Shown in pieces: positions 23,707 to 31,570 of a DNA stretch of 64,000 nt (within the stretch, counting starts at the first letter, position 1; the number at the start of each line of letters is the position of its first letter). The position numbers were made by a program, and so were the translations under genes. Under the pieces are notes generated by a model that was not told the origin of the DNA, made no database searches, and saw only the letters and a list, made by a program, of their open reading frames with translations. The stretch lies in NCBI RefSeq assembly GCF_035194505.1, contig NZ_CP136573.1:372001-436000 (forward strand). The letters are read 5' to 3'. This stretch comes from Erythrobacter sp. GTDB taxonomy: Bacteria > Pseudomonadota > Alphaproteobacteria > Sphingomonadales > Sphingomonadaceae.

Positions 23707-25386
23707 CTAGCGCGCCACGGCCGAATTGGCCGCGCTCAGCACGGCGCGCACGCTGGCGGTGGCGATATCCTCGTCGATCCCGCAGCCCCAAAGCGTGCGC
23801 CCGTCAGCCGTGCGGCATTCGAGATAGGCCGCCGCGCGTGCATCCGTGCCGCTACCCAGCGCGTGTTCGGTGTAGTCGGACACCTCGAGCTCGACCCCGA
23901 AGGCCTCGCGCAAAGTGCCCATCACCGAGGAGATGAGGCCATTGCCGCGCCCCGAAACGCTCTGCTCCGTGCCTTCGACCGCGATGGTGCCGGCAAAGAT
24001 GCGCGTGCCATCCGACGCGCGGCTTTCCTCGTAGCGCACCAGCTGGAAATGCTTTGGGTGGGTCTTGACGTGATAGGCGCGGCGGAACGCGTCCCAGATG
24101 TCGGCGGCGTTCAACTCGCGGCCCAGCTCGTCGGCGAGATGCTGCACATGGCGCGAGAAATCGGCCTGCATCTTCTTGGGGAGCTTCAGGCCCTGATCCT
24201 TCTCCAGCACCCAGGCAAAGCCGCCCTTGCCGGACTGCGAATTGACGCGGATCACCGCTTCGTAATTGCGCCCGAGATCGGCCGGATCGATGGGGAGATA
24301 GGGCACGCGCCAGACTTCGTCGTTCTGGGTGTCGCGCGCTTCGAAGCCCTTCTTGATCGCGTCCTGATGGCTGCCGGAAAAGGCGGTGTAGACCAGCTCG
24401 CCGCCATAGGGGTGGCGCTGGTGGACGGGGATGTCGTTGCAATATTCCACCGTCTCGATCACCCGGTCGATATTCGAGAAGTCGAGCCCGGAATTGACGC
24501 CCTGGGTGTAGAGGTTGAGCGCCATGGTCACGAGGCAGCAATTGCCGGTGCGCTCGCCATTGCCGAACAGGCAGCCCTCGACCCGGTCCGCGCCCGCCAT
24601 CAGCCCGAGTTCCGCCGCCGCCACGCCGGTGCCGCGATCATTGTGGGTGTGAAGGCTCAGGATCGCGGATTGCCGGTTCGGCAGGTACCGTCCGAAATAT
24701 TCGATCTGGTCGGCATAGATATTCGGGGTCGCCGCCTCGATCGTGGCAGGCAGGTTGAGTATGATCGGATGCTCGGGCGTGGGGGCCAGCACCTCCATGA
24801 CCGCGGCACAGACCTCGATCGAGAAGTCGAGTTCGGCGGTGGAGAAGGTCTCCGGCGAATACTGGAAATGCCAGTCCGTATCGGGGCGCTTGGCGGCCTC
24901 GTCGCGCATCACCTTGGCACCCGCGACGGCGATGGCCTTCACCTCGTCCTTGCTCATGCGGAACACGATGTCGCGCCATGCGGGGCTGACGGCGTTGTAG
25001 AGGTGGACGATGGCGGCGCGCGCGCCTGTCAGGCTGTCGAAGCTGGTGCGGATCAGATCCTCGCGGCTCTGCGTCAGCACCTGCACGATCACGTCATCGG
25101 GAATGTCGCCCGAACGCACCAGGCCGGAGATGAAATCGAACTCGGTCGCGCCGGCGCTGGGGAAGCCGACTTCGATTTCCTTGACCCCGATTTCGACCAG
25201 CAGATCGAAGAAACGGCGCTTTTTCACCGCGTCCATCGGATCGATGATCGACTGGTTGCCGTCGCGCAGATCGGTGGAGAGCCAGTGCGGGGCCTTCTCG
25301 ATCAGTTTCGAGGGCCACTGGCGGTCGGGCAGGTTGATCTGGCCGAAGGGGCGGTACTTGGCGGAAGGATGCTGGAGCATGGGCAT
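23707..25386 (-). CDS. leuA: 2-isopropylmalate synthase LeuA
   Basis: A 559-residue enzyme of the longer (yeast/actinobacterial-like) LeuA type. The acetyl-CoA condensing domain has STDLRDGNQS near residue 38 and the metal-binding SLHTHNDRG, then HQRHPYGGELVYTAFSG. The C-terminal leucine-binding regulatory domain begins near residue 430. It makes 2-isopropylmalate from 2-oxoisovalerate and acetyl-CoA, the first leucine-specific step. A leucine-rich leader peptide and an inverted repeat lie in the 140 bases upstream. No Shine-Dalgarno sequence is seen at the ATG at 25386. Confidence 0.96.
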   Translation of the reverse strand: MPMLQHPSAKYRPFGQINLPDRQWPSKLIEKAPHWLSTDLRDGNQSIIDPMDAVKKRRFFDLLVEIGVKEIEVGFPSAGATEFDFISGLVRSGDIPDDVIVQVLTQSREDLIRTSFDSLTGARAAIVHLYNAVSPAWRDIVFRMSKDEVKAIAVAGAKVMRDEAAKRPDTDWHFQYSPETFSTAELDFSIEVCAAVMEVLAPTPEHPIILNLPATIEAATPNIYADQIEYFGRYLPNRQSAILSLHTHNDRGTGVAAAELGLMAGADRVEGCLFGNGERTGNCCLVTMALNLYTQGVNSGLDFSNIDRVIETVEYCNDIPVHQRHPYGGELVYTAFSGSHQDAIKKGFEARDTQNDEVWRVPYLPIDPADLGRNYEAVIRVNSQSGKGGFAWVLEKDQGLKLPKKMQADFSRHVQHLADELGRELNAADIWDAFRRAYHVKTHPKHFQLVRYEESRASDGTRIFAGTIAVEGTEQSVSGRGNGLISSVMGTLREAFGVELEVSDYTEHALGSGTDARAAAYLECRTADGRTLWGCGIDEDIATASVRAVLSAANSAVAR

Positions 25387-25434
25387 GGAAAATGGCTCGT
25401 CGCGGACAGGGGAAGAAAGGAGGCTTGCGGGTTA

Positions 25435-25487
25435 CCCTTGGGAGCGGGCCGCTCGCATCCTCGCGCGCGGCTGCCTACGCCCAAGGG
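25435..25487 (-). promoter_or_regulatory. Candidate leu attenuator stem
   Basis: CCCTTGGG inside the last codons of the leader peptide (complement of 25480-25487) can pair perfectly with CCCAAGGG (complement of 25435-25442). A second GC hairpin (GCCGC...GCGGC) lies between them. A U-rich tract is weak (CCTTTCTT), so the mode of control is uncertain. Confidence 0.45.
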
Positions 25488-25525
25488 CGCATAAGTCGAA
25501 GCAGCGCAAGTCCGTGTCCCGTCAT
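25475..25525 (-). CDS. leuA leader peptide (candidate)
   Basis: A 16-codon frame reading MTGHGLALLRLMRPWA, then TAG, 89 bases upstream of leuA. Four of codons 6 to 11 are leucine (L6, L8, L9, L11), the density expected of a leu-type attenuation leader. The codons just before its stop form one half of an inverted repeat, so ribosome position would decide RNA folding. No good Shine-Dalgarno sequence; a weak -10 (AATAAT) close upstream would make it near-leaderless. Confidence 0.5.
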   Translation of the reverse strand: MTGHGLALLRLMRPWA

Positions 25526-25580
25526 GCGGGCAGTCTTTGCCGATTATTGCGCAGGGCGCAAGCCGGGAATACCTCCGCTA

Positions 25581-26039
25581 TCACCCGCAGCGTGCGTCGC
25601 GGATGATGTTCTGCGCATCGAGCATCAGGCTCAAACGCGGATTGGTGGGATCGGGATTGACGAAGCCCGCGCTCCCGAAGGGCACGAAACGCAGGTTCTC
25701 GGTGCGCCCCAGGGTCTGGGCGATGGCGGCGCGGGTGCCCTGATCGGCGGGCTTGCCGATGAAGGGCCCCATCAGATTGGCACCGCAGGTCTGCGAGGCG
25801 GGATCGGTGAGCGTGCCCTCGGCAAAGGCACCCGGCGCGGCGCCCGGCAGGGGCTGGGCGATCTGCGGCGTGGCGGTGGCCGCAGGCGCGGGTGTGGCCG
25901 AGGCGTCAGCGGCGTTCTTGTTGATCCGTGACGCAAAGCTGTCCGCGCTGCTGGCGGCGGGATCGGGCTCGCTCCCGCAGGCCGCAAGCATCAGAGCGGC
26001 GAGCATCAGGGGCAGGGCAGCGGCAGGGCGATTGGTCAT
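25581..26039 (-). CDS. Lipoprotein with peptidase inhibitor I78-like domain
   Basis: A 152-residue protein with a lipoprotein signal peptide (LPLMLAALMLAAC, lipobox LAAC at about residue 21), then a low-complexity Ala/Pro/Thr linker. The C-terminal 70 residues follow the I78 inhibitor pattern: TCGANLMGPFIGKPAD at the start and PRLSLMLDAQNIIRDARCG at the end. The closing CG and two cysteines are typical. I78 proteins inhibit serine peptidases; the target is unknown. It stands alone between lldD and leuA on the same strand. Confidence 0.72.
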   Translation of the reverse strand: MTNRPAAALPLMLAALMLAACGSEPDPAASSADSFASRINKNAADASATPAPAATATPQIAQPLPGAAPGAFAEGTLTDPASQTCGANLMGPFIGKPADQGTRAAIAQTLGRTENLRFVPFGSAGFVNPDPTNPRLSLMLDAQNIIRDARCG

Positions 26040-26105
26040 GGTCGGTGTCCGTAAATGGGCCTTACATCATCCCAAACGACCGGAAAATTGCAACATCATG
26101 ACAGT

Positions 26106-27263
26106 TCATGCCGGCGGGCGCTGGCGCAGGCGTTCGCCGGTGAGCTGGCTGGTCCGCGTCACCCCCATCAGCCGCATCCCGCGCTCGATCTCGTCCTTGA
26201 GGATGCCGAGCGCGCGTTCGACCCCGTCCTGCCCCGCCGCCGCCAGCGCATAGAGATAGAGCCGCCCGCCCGAGGCCGCCGTGGCGCCCGAGCACAGGGC
26301 CTTCAGCACATGGGTGCCGCGCCGCACGCCGCCGTCGCAGATGATCTCGATCTTGCCCCCCACCGCATCGACAATCTCTGGCAGCTGATCAAACGGCGCG
26401 CGGGAGCCATCGAGCTGGCGCCCGCCGTGGTTCGAGATCATGATCGCATCGGCCCCGATCTCGACCGCGCGGCGCGCGTCGGCTGCGCTCATCACGCCCT
26501 TCAGCACAAAGGTGCCGCCCCATTGCTGGCGGATGCTTGCGGCGGTGTCCCATGTCATCGCGGTATCGAGCATGGTGTTGAAATATTCCGCGATGCTGAC
26601 CGCCCTGTTCGTGCCCTCGCTGACATGGGTGTCGAGATTGGGGAGGCGGAATTTCTCGCGGAACACATAGTCGAGCGTCCAGCGCGGGCGGGCGGCGTAG
26701 CTGAGGATGCTGGCAGGCGTGAAGCGCGGCGGGGTGGTGAAGCCGCTCCTCAGGCACCGCTCGCGCTTGCCCGAAACGATGGTGTCCACCGTCAGCGCCA
26801 GCGCATCGAACTTTGCCGCCTGACAGCGCTCGATCATGTGGGTGTTCAGCCCCTTGTCCTTGTGGACATAGAGCTGGAACAGCTTCGGCCCGCTGGTGAG
26901 CGCGGCGATCTCCTCGATCGAGCGCGTCGCAAGGCTCGATATGCCGAACCACAGCCCGTATTTCTCGGCGGCTTTGGCCACCGCGCGCTCGCCCTGCCAG
27001 TGGAATGCGCGCTGGACTGCGGTGGGCGAGAGCATCAACGGTAGCGCGGATTTGCGCCCGAGAATGGTGCAGGAGGTGTCGATCACCTCCACCCCGGCGA
27101 GCACATCGGGCACCAGATCGACCCCCGCAAAGGCAGCGGTGTTCCTCGCCTTGGTCAGCTCGTCATCAGCCGCGCCGTCGATGTAATCGAACACGGGGAA
27201 GGGCAGGCGGGCTTTGGCCAGCCGCCGGAAATCGTCGATATTGTGGCAATCGGACAGGCGCAT
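26106..27263 (-). CDS. lldD: FMN-dependent alpha-hydroxy acid oxidase / L-lactate dehydrogenase
   Basis: A 385-residue FMN TIM-barrel enzyme. The family hallmarks are FPVFDYIDGAADDE near residue 22, LSPTAVQ, FQLYVHKDKG, and the active-site SNHGGRQLDG with the catalytic histidine, followed by ICDGGVRRGTHVLKAL. It oxidises L-lactate or a related 2-hydroxy acid at the membrane face. The exact substrate (lactate, glycolate or mandelate) cannot be fixed by eye, so the symbol is tentative. It is followed 66 bases on by the I78-like lipoprotein. Confidence 0.85.
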   Translation of the reverse strand: MRLSDCHNIDDFRRLAKARLPFPVFDYIDGAADDELTKARNTAAFAGVDLVPDVLAGVEVIDTSCTILGRKSALPLMLSPTAVQRAFHWQGERAVAKAAEKYGLWFGISSLATRSIEEIAALTSGPKLFQLYVHKDKGLNTHMIERCQAAKFDALALTVDTIVSGKRERCLRSGFTTPPRFTPASILSYAARPRWTLDYVFREKFRLPNLDTHVSEGTNRAVSIAEYFNTMLDTAMTWDTAASIRQQWGGTFVLKGVMSAADARRAVEIGADAIMISNHGGRQLDGSRAPFDQLPEIVDAVGGKIEIICDGGVRRGTHVLKALCSGATAASGGRLYLYALAAAGQDGVERALGILKDEIERGMRLMGVTRTSQLTGERLRQRPPA

Positions 27264-27309
27264 CGTGGAGAGAGGCCTGCCCGATTGGAGATGATGTGTC
27301 GAGAGGCTC

Positions 27310-27963
27310 TTACTGCTTCTCGAAGGCGACGGAGATCTCCAGCTCCACCTCGTCGCTGACGAAGGGGATAGCGTAATTCACGCCGAAGTCGGAGCGCTTG
27401 ATTTCGGTCTCGGCTTCGAAGCCGACCGTGGCCTTCTTGTTGTAGGGGTTGTTGCCCGCGCCCACGAACTCGGCCTCGAAGGTGACCGGCTTGGTGATGC
27501 CGTTCAAGGTGAGGTCGCCGGTGATGATCGCGGTCATGCCCTTGGCCTTGACCGATGTGGAGACGAAGCGGGCGGGGGCCGGTGCGGGGCCGAAGAAATC
27601 GGGCGCCCCCCCGTCCTTGCCCGGGCGCAGGAGGTGCGCGGTCAGGCCCTTGCTGGCGGTGGTGACATTGGCGACGGGGATCGTCACATCAACCTTGGCC
27701 GCATCCGGATTGGCCGGATCGAGCACCAGCGTGCCCGCCACATCGCCGAAGATGCCGAAATAGTCGCTGAAGCCGAAATGGCTGACTTCCCAGCCGATCA
27801 GCGAGTGCCCCGGATCGGCGGCATAGGTGCCTGCCGTGACGCGCGAGGGATCCTGAACGCCCGGCATCCGCGGGGCATCCTGGGCTGCGAGCGTGGGGAC
27901 GAAAGCGGCGCTGATGCCGGTGATGGCAAGCGCTGCAAGAGCGGCGAGGGCGGTGCGGTTCAT
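27310..27963 (-). CDS. YceI family periplasmic protein
   Basis: A 217-residue protein with a signal peptide (residues 1 to about 26, ending LAAQD). The YceI lipocalin-like barrel starts at AGTYAADPGHSLIGWEVSHFGFSDYFGIF and continues with VDVTIPVANVTT, GDLTLNGITKPVTFEAEF and FGVNYAIPFVSDEVEL, all typical. The family binds polyisoprenoid chains such as ubiquinone precursors in the periplasm. GGAG precedes the ATG. The 97 bases to ilvC upstream contain a strong hairpin. Confidence 0.92.
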   Translation of the reverse strand: MNRTALAALAALAITGISAAFVPTLAAQDAPRMPGVQDPSRVTAGTYAADPGHSLIGWEVSHFGFSDYFGIFGDVAGTLVLDPANPDAAKVDVTIPVANVTTASKGLTAHLLRPGKDGGAPDFFGPAPAPARFVSTSVKAKGMTAIITGDLTLNGITKPVTFEAEFVGAGNNPYNKKATVGFEAETEIKRSDFGVNYAIPFVSDEVELEISVAFEKQ

Positions 27964-28017
27964 CGGGTGGGTCTCCTCAAGGTGTGAAGACCCAATACCC
28001 GACGCCCCGCGATGGTT

Positions 28018-28047
28018 CCACCGCCCGCCGCAACAGGCGGGCGGTGG
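28018..28047. repeat. Perfect 12-bp stem-loop between ilvC and yceI
   Basis: CCACCGCCCGCC and its complement are separated by GCAACA. It lies 13 bases after the ilvC stop. A T-run is absent on either strand, so it may stabilise the 3' end of the ilvBHC mRNA or act as an imperfect terminator. Confidence 0.6.
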
Positions 28048-28060
28048 AATTCTTTGCAGC

Positions 28061-29080
28061 CTAGTTCTTGGCCTTATCGACCAGCTTGTTGGCGCTGATC
28101 CACGGCATCATGGCGCGCAGGGTGGCGCCGGTCTTTTCGATCGGATGCGCTTCTGCCGCCTTGCGCGCGGCCTTGAGTTCAGGCTGGCCGGCGCGATTAT
28201 CGAGCACGAAGTTCTTCACGAAACGGCCTGACTGGATGTCGGCCAGCACGCGCTTCATTTCGGCCTTGGTTTCGGCGGTGATGATGCGTGGACCGGTGGT
28301 GATGTCGCCATATTCGGCAGTGTTGCTGATCGAATAGCGCATGTTGGCGATGCCGCCTTCATAGAGCAGGTCGACGATCAGCTTGGTTTCGTGGAGGCAT
28401 TCGAAATAGGCCATTTCCGGCGCGTATCCGGCCTCGACCAGGGTTTCGAAGCCCGCCTGGATCAGGTGGGTGATCCCGCCGCACAGCACCGCCTGTTCGC
28501 CGAACAGATCGGTCTCGCACTCTTCCTTGAAGTTGGTCTCAATGATGCCCGAGCGCCCGCCGCCAACCGCGCTGGCATAGGCAAGCGCCACGTCATGCGC
28601 CGCGCCGCTCGCATCCTGATGGATGGCGATGAGACAGGGCACCCCGCCGCCGCGCACATATTCGGAGCGGACAGTGTGGCCCGGGCCCTTGGGCGCGATC
28701 ATGATGACGTCGATATCGGCGGGCGCCTCTATCAGGCCGAAGTGGATGTTGAGCCCGTGGGCAAAGGCGAGCGCGCTGCCGGGCTTCATGTGGCCCTTGA
28801 GATCATTCTCCCAGATCGCGGCCTGATGTTCATCGGGCGCGAGGATCATGATGATGTCGGCCCACTTGGCGGCCTCGGTGTTGGAGAGCACCTTGAAGCC
28901 TGCGCCTTCGGCCTTCTTCGCAGTCGCAGACCCTTCGCGCAGGGCGATGGCGACTTCGGCGACGCCGGAATCGCGCAGGTTCTGGGCATGGGCGTGGCCC
29001 TGCGAGCCATAGCCGACAATCGCGACCTTCTTGGGCTTGATCAGATTGAGATCGGCATCGGCGTCGTAATAGACTTTCAT
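28061..29080 (-). CDS. ilvC: Ketol-acid reductoisomerase IlvC
   Basis: A 339-residue class I enzyme of exactly the usual length. The Rossmann motif GYGSQGHAHAQNLRDSG is near residue 25, and the knotted C-terminal domain has the metal-ligand stretches KEECETDLFGEQAVLCGG and YFECLHETKLIVDLLYEGG, quoted in parts. It rearranges and reduces acetolactate or acetohydroxybutyrate with NADPH in valine, leucine and isoleucine synthesis. The ATG at 29080 has GAGAG nine bases upstream and matches the family start. Last gene of ilvB-ilvH-ilvC. Confidence 0.97.
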   Translation of the reverse strand: MKVYYDADADLNLIKPKKVAIVGYGSQGHAHAQNLRDSGVAEVAIALREGSATAKKAEGAGFKVLSNTEAAKWADIIMILAPDEHQAAIWENDLKGHMKPGSALAFAHGLNIHFGLIEAPADIDVIMIAPKGPGHTVRSEYVRGGGVPCLIAIHQDASGAAHDVALAYASAVGGGRSGIIETNFKEECETDLFGEQAVLCGGITHLIQAGFETLVEAGYAPEMAYFECLHETKLIVDLLYEGGIANMRYSISNTAEYGDITTGPRIITAETKAEMKRVLADIQSGRFVKNFVLDNRAGQPELKAARKAAEAHPIEKTGATLRAMMPWISANKLVDKAKN

Positions 29081-29117
29081 CACTATTCTCTCTTGTGCTT
29101 TGTAACTTTTGAAAAAC

Positions 29118-29639
29118 TCAGGCACCCTCGGCCCCGCGCATCATGCCCACGATCCCGGTGCGGCCGACTTCGACCAGCCCCAGCTCGCGCATCAGGGCGA
29201 TGAAGCTGTCGACCTTATCAGGCGGGCCGGTGATCTCGAAGATGAAGCTTTCGGTGGTGGTATCGACGGGGCGCGCGCGGAAAATGTCGGCAAGGCGCAG
29301 CGCCTCGACCCGCCTTTCGCCCGTGCCGCTGACCTTGATCAGCGCCAGCTCGCGCTCGACGTGAGGCCCGGCAGTGGTGAGATCGGTGACCTTGTGCACC
29401 GGCACCAGCCGTTCCAGCTGCGCCTCGATCTGGTCGATCACCGAAGGCGGCCCGTTGGTGACGATGGTGATGCGGCTGATCGCGTGGTCTTCGGAGATAT
29501 CGGCCACGGTCAGGCTGTCGATGTTGTAACCGCGCGCGGTGAACAGCCCCGTGATCTTGGCGAGGATCCCGGGTTCATTGTCCACGGTGACGGCGAGCAC
29601 ATGGCGCTCGGAAGCGGCGGCGGCAATCTTGAGGGGCAT
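29118..29639 (-). CDS. ilvH: Acetolactate synthase regulatory (small) subunit IlvH
   Basis: A 173-residue protein with an N-terminal ACT domain (HVLAVTVDNEPGILAKITGLF, RGYNIDSLTV) and the family's C-terminal second domain (ELALIKVSGTGERR, FEITGPPDKVDSFI). It stabilises IlvB and confers valine feedback inhibition. It starts 9 bases after the ilvB stop and is clearly co-transcribed with it. Confidence 0.96.
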   Translation of the reverse strand: MPLKIAAAASERHVLAVTVDNEPGILAKITGLFTARGYNIDSLTVADISEDHAISRITIVTNGPPSVIDQIEAQLERLVPVHKVTDLTTAGPHVERELALIKVSGTGERRVEALRLADIFRARPVDTTTESFIFEITGPPDKVDSFIALMRELGLVEVGRTGIVGMMRGAEGA

Positions 29640-29648
29640 GAGCGTTTC

Positions 29649-31448
29649 CTAAACCAGCGCCTTGGCTTCGTCGTCCATCGTCCCGTCGACCTTGTCGCCG
29701 TAGAGGATCATGTCGGTATGGGCCGCCCCTGACGGGATCATCGGCAGGCAGTTGGCATCCTGCGCGACGAGGCAATCGACCATCACCGGCCCATCGTGCG
29801 CAAGCATGGCGGCGATCCCTTCATCGAGTTCGCTTTCATCGTGGATGCGAATGCCCTTCCACCCGTATGCTTCGGCCAGCCGCACGAAATCGGGCAGGCT
29901 GTCGGAGTAGCTGTTCGAATAGCGGCTTTCGTAGGTCAGCTCCTGCCACTGGCGGACCATGCCCATATATTCGTTGTTGAGGATGAACACCTTGACCGGC
30001 AGGCGGTACTGGCTGGCGGTGCCCAGTTCCTGGATGTTCATCTGGATGCTGGCCTCGCCCGCAATGTCGATCACCAGCGCGTCGGGGTGGCCAAGCTGCG
30101 CGCCGATTGCGGCGGGCAGGCCATAGCCCATGGTGCCGAGCCCGCCCGAGGTCAGCCACTTGTTGGGATCATCGAAGCCGAAATATTGCGCCGCCCACAT
30201 CTGGTGCTGGCCGACTTCGGTGGAGATGATCGGCGCGCGCTTGTGGGTAAGGGCATGGAGCCGCTCGACCGCCTTTTGCGGCATGATCATGTTGGGGTGC
30301 TTCACCGAGCGCGGCGGATAGGCGAGGCATTCGCGCGCGCGCCAGCCGGCGATGCGGGCCTTCCATTCGCCCAGATCGCGGGCCTGACGAGTGCCCCAGG
30401 CCGCGATCAGCTGGCCCAGCACCGTGCCGCAATCGCCAAGGATTCCCATGTCCACCGGCACGGTCTTGTTGATCGAGGAGCGATCGATGTCGATGTGGAT
30501 CTTGGTCGAATGGGGCGAGAAAGCGTCGAGCCTGCCGGTCACCCGGTCATCGAAGCGCGCACCGATGCACACCATCACGTCGCAGGTGTTCATCGCCATA
30601 TTGGCTTCGTAGGTGCCGTGCATCCCCAGCATCCCGAGCCAGTCGGGGTGCGTGCTCGGGAAGGCGCCGAGGCCCATCAGGGTCGAGGTAACCGGCGCGC
30701 CGGTGAGGTCCTGGAGGCGGCGAAGCAGTTCGCTTGCCTCGGGGCCGGAATTGATCACGCCGCCGCCGGTGTAGAAGATCGGACGCTCGGCCTTGGCGAT
30801 CAGCTCGATCGCCTCGACGATCTGTTCGGCGGGCGCGACCATCTGCGGGGCATAGCGGTGCGATCCCGGACGCACGAAGGCGCGGCGCTCGGACGGCACG
30901 GCGATCTGCACATCCTTGGGAATGTCGATCACGACCGGACCGGGCCGCCCGGTGGTGGCGATGCGGAAGGCCTCGGCGATGGTCGCGGCGAGATCGGCCG
31001 GGTCCTTCACCAGATAATTGTGCTTGGTGCAGTGACGCGTGATGCCGATGGTGTCGGCTTCCTGAAACGCGTCGGTGCCGATCAGGCTGGTGGGCACCTG
31101 TCCGGTGATGACGACGAGCGGGATCGAATCCATCCACGCATCGGCAATCCCGGTTATCGCATTGGTTGCGCCCGGGCCCGAGGTGACGAGCACCACGCCC
31201 GGCTTGCCGGTGGCGCGGGCATAGCCTTCGGCCGCGTGGGCCGCACCCGCTTCGTGGCGGACAAGGATGTGGCGGATGCGCTCATCGCCGAAGAGTTCGT
31301 CATAGATCGGCAGCACCGCGCCGCCGGGATAGCCGAAGACATATTCGACGCCCTGCTCGATCAGGCACTGCACAAGGATCGCCGCACCGCTTTTGGGGGC
31401 GCTGTGACTTGCGGCTTTGTCCGGCTTGCCGGGCACGGGGAACTCCAT
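29649..31448 (-). CDS. ilvB: Acetolactate synthase catalytic (large) subunit
   Basis: A 599-residue ThDP enzyme. The N-terminal Pyr domain has YVFGYPGGAVLPIYDEL and the catalytic glutamate in RHEAGAAHAAEGYAR. The FAD-binding central domain and the C-terminal PP domain follow. The ThDP/Mg motif normally written GDG/GDA-S reads GEAS here, with E465 in place of the metal-binding Asp; the rest (QMNIQEL, LNNEYMGMVRQWQ) is standard. It condenses two pyruvates, or pyruvate with 2-oxobutyrate. A hairpin and a possible promoter lie upstream. ilvB or ilvI is the usual name. Confidence 0.95.
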   Translation of the reverse strand: MEFPVPGKPDKAASHSAPKSGAAILVQCLIEQGVEYVFGYPGGAVLPIYDELFGDERIRHILVRHEAGAAHAAEGYARATGKPGVVLVTSGPGATNAITGIADAWMDSIPLVVITGQVPTSLIGTDAFQEADTIGITRHCTKHNYLVKDPADLAATIAEAFRIATTGRPGPVVIDIPKDVQIAVPSERRAFVRPGSHRYAPQMVAPAEQIVEAIELIAKAERPIFYTGGGVINSGPEASELLRRLQDLTGAPVTSTLMGLGAFPSTHPDWLGMLGMHGTYEANMAMNTCDVMVCIGARFDDRVTGRLDAFSPHSTKIHIDIDRSSINKTVPVDMGILGDCGTVLGQLIAAWGTRQARDLGEWKARIAGWRARECLAYPPRSVKHPNMIMPQKAVERLHALTHKRAPIISTEVGQHQMWAAQYFGFDDPNKWLTSGGLGTMGYGLPAAIGAQLGHPDALVIDIAGEASIQMNIQELGTASQYRLPVKVFILNNEYMGMVRQWQELTYESRYSNSYSDSLPDFVRLAEAYGWKGIRIHDESELDEGIAAMLAHDGPVMVDCLVAQDANCLPMIPSGAAHTDMILYGDKVDGTMDDEAKALV

Positions 31449-31492
31449 CGGGTTGGGCGGCAGGCCGAAACGAACGACCCATGCCTGACAAC

Positions 31493-31524
31493 AAAACCGG
31501 CCCGATGCAGGGGGGGCGCATCGG
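31493..31524 (-). promoter_or_regulatory. Candidate attenuator hairpin in the ilvB leader
   Basis: On the minus strand, CCGATGC and GCATCGG form a 7-bp stem around a C-rich 9-base loop, followed by GCCGGTTTTGTTG. It resembles a weak intrinsic terminator 45 bases before the ilvB start. Confidence 0.4.
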
Positions 31525-31540
31525 ACCGAGTGATTACGCC

Positions 31541-31567
31541 GCTATAGGTTATAATCTGATAGGTCAA
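31541..31567 (-). promoter_or_regulatory. Possible ilvB promoter
   Basis: On the minus strand, TTGACC (31567-31562) and TATAGC (31546-31541) are separated by 15 bases, a short spacer. A TATAAC lies between them. The region is the only AT-rich stretch between miaA and ilvB. Confidence 0.4.
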
Positions 31568-31570
31568 CCC

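Noticed and set aside
28018..28047. Strong hairpin after ilvC as an intrinsic terminator
   Set aside because: There is no U-run on either strand. It is listed as a stem-loop only.
31300..31521. A 73-codon minus-strand frame starting in the ilvB leader hairpin
   Set aside because: Apart from a few branched-chain codons it has no features. It overlaps ilvB by about 150 bases, so it is not annotated as a leader peptide; only the hairpin is reported.
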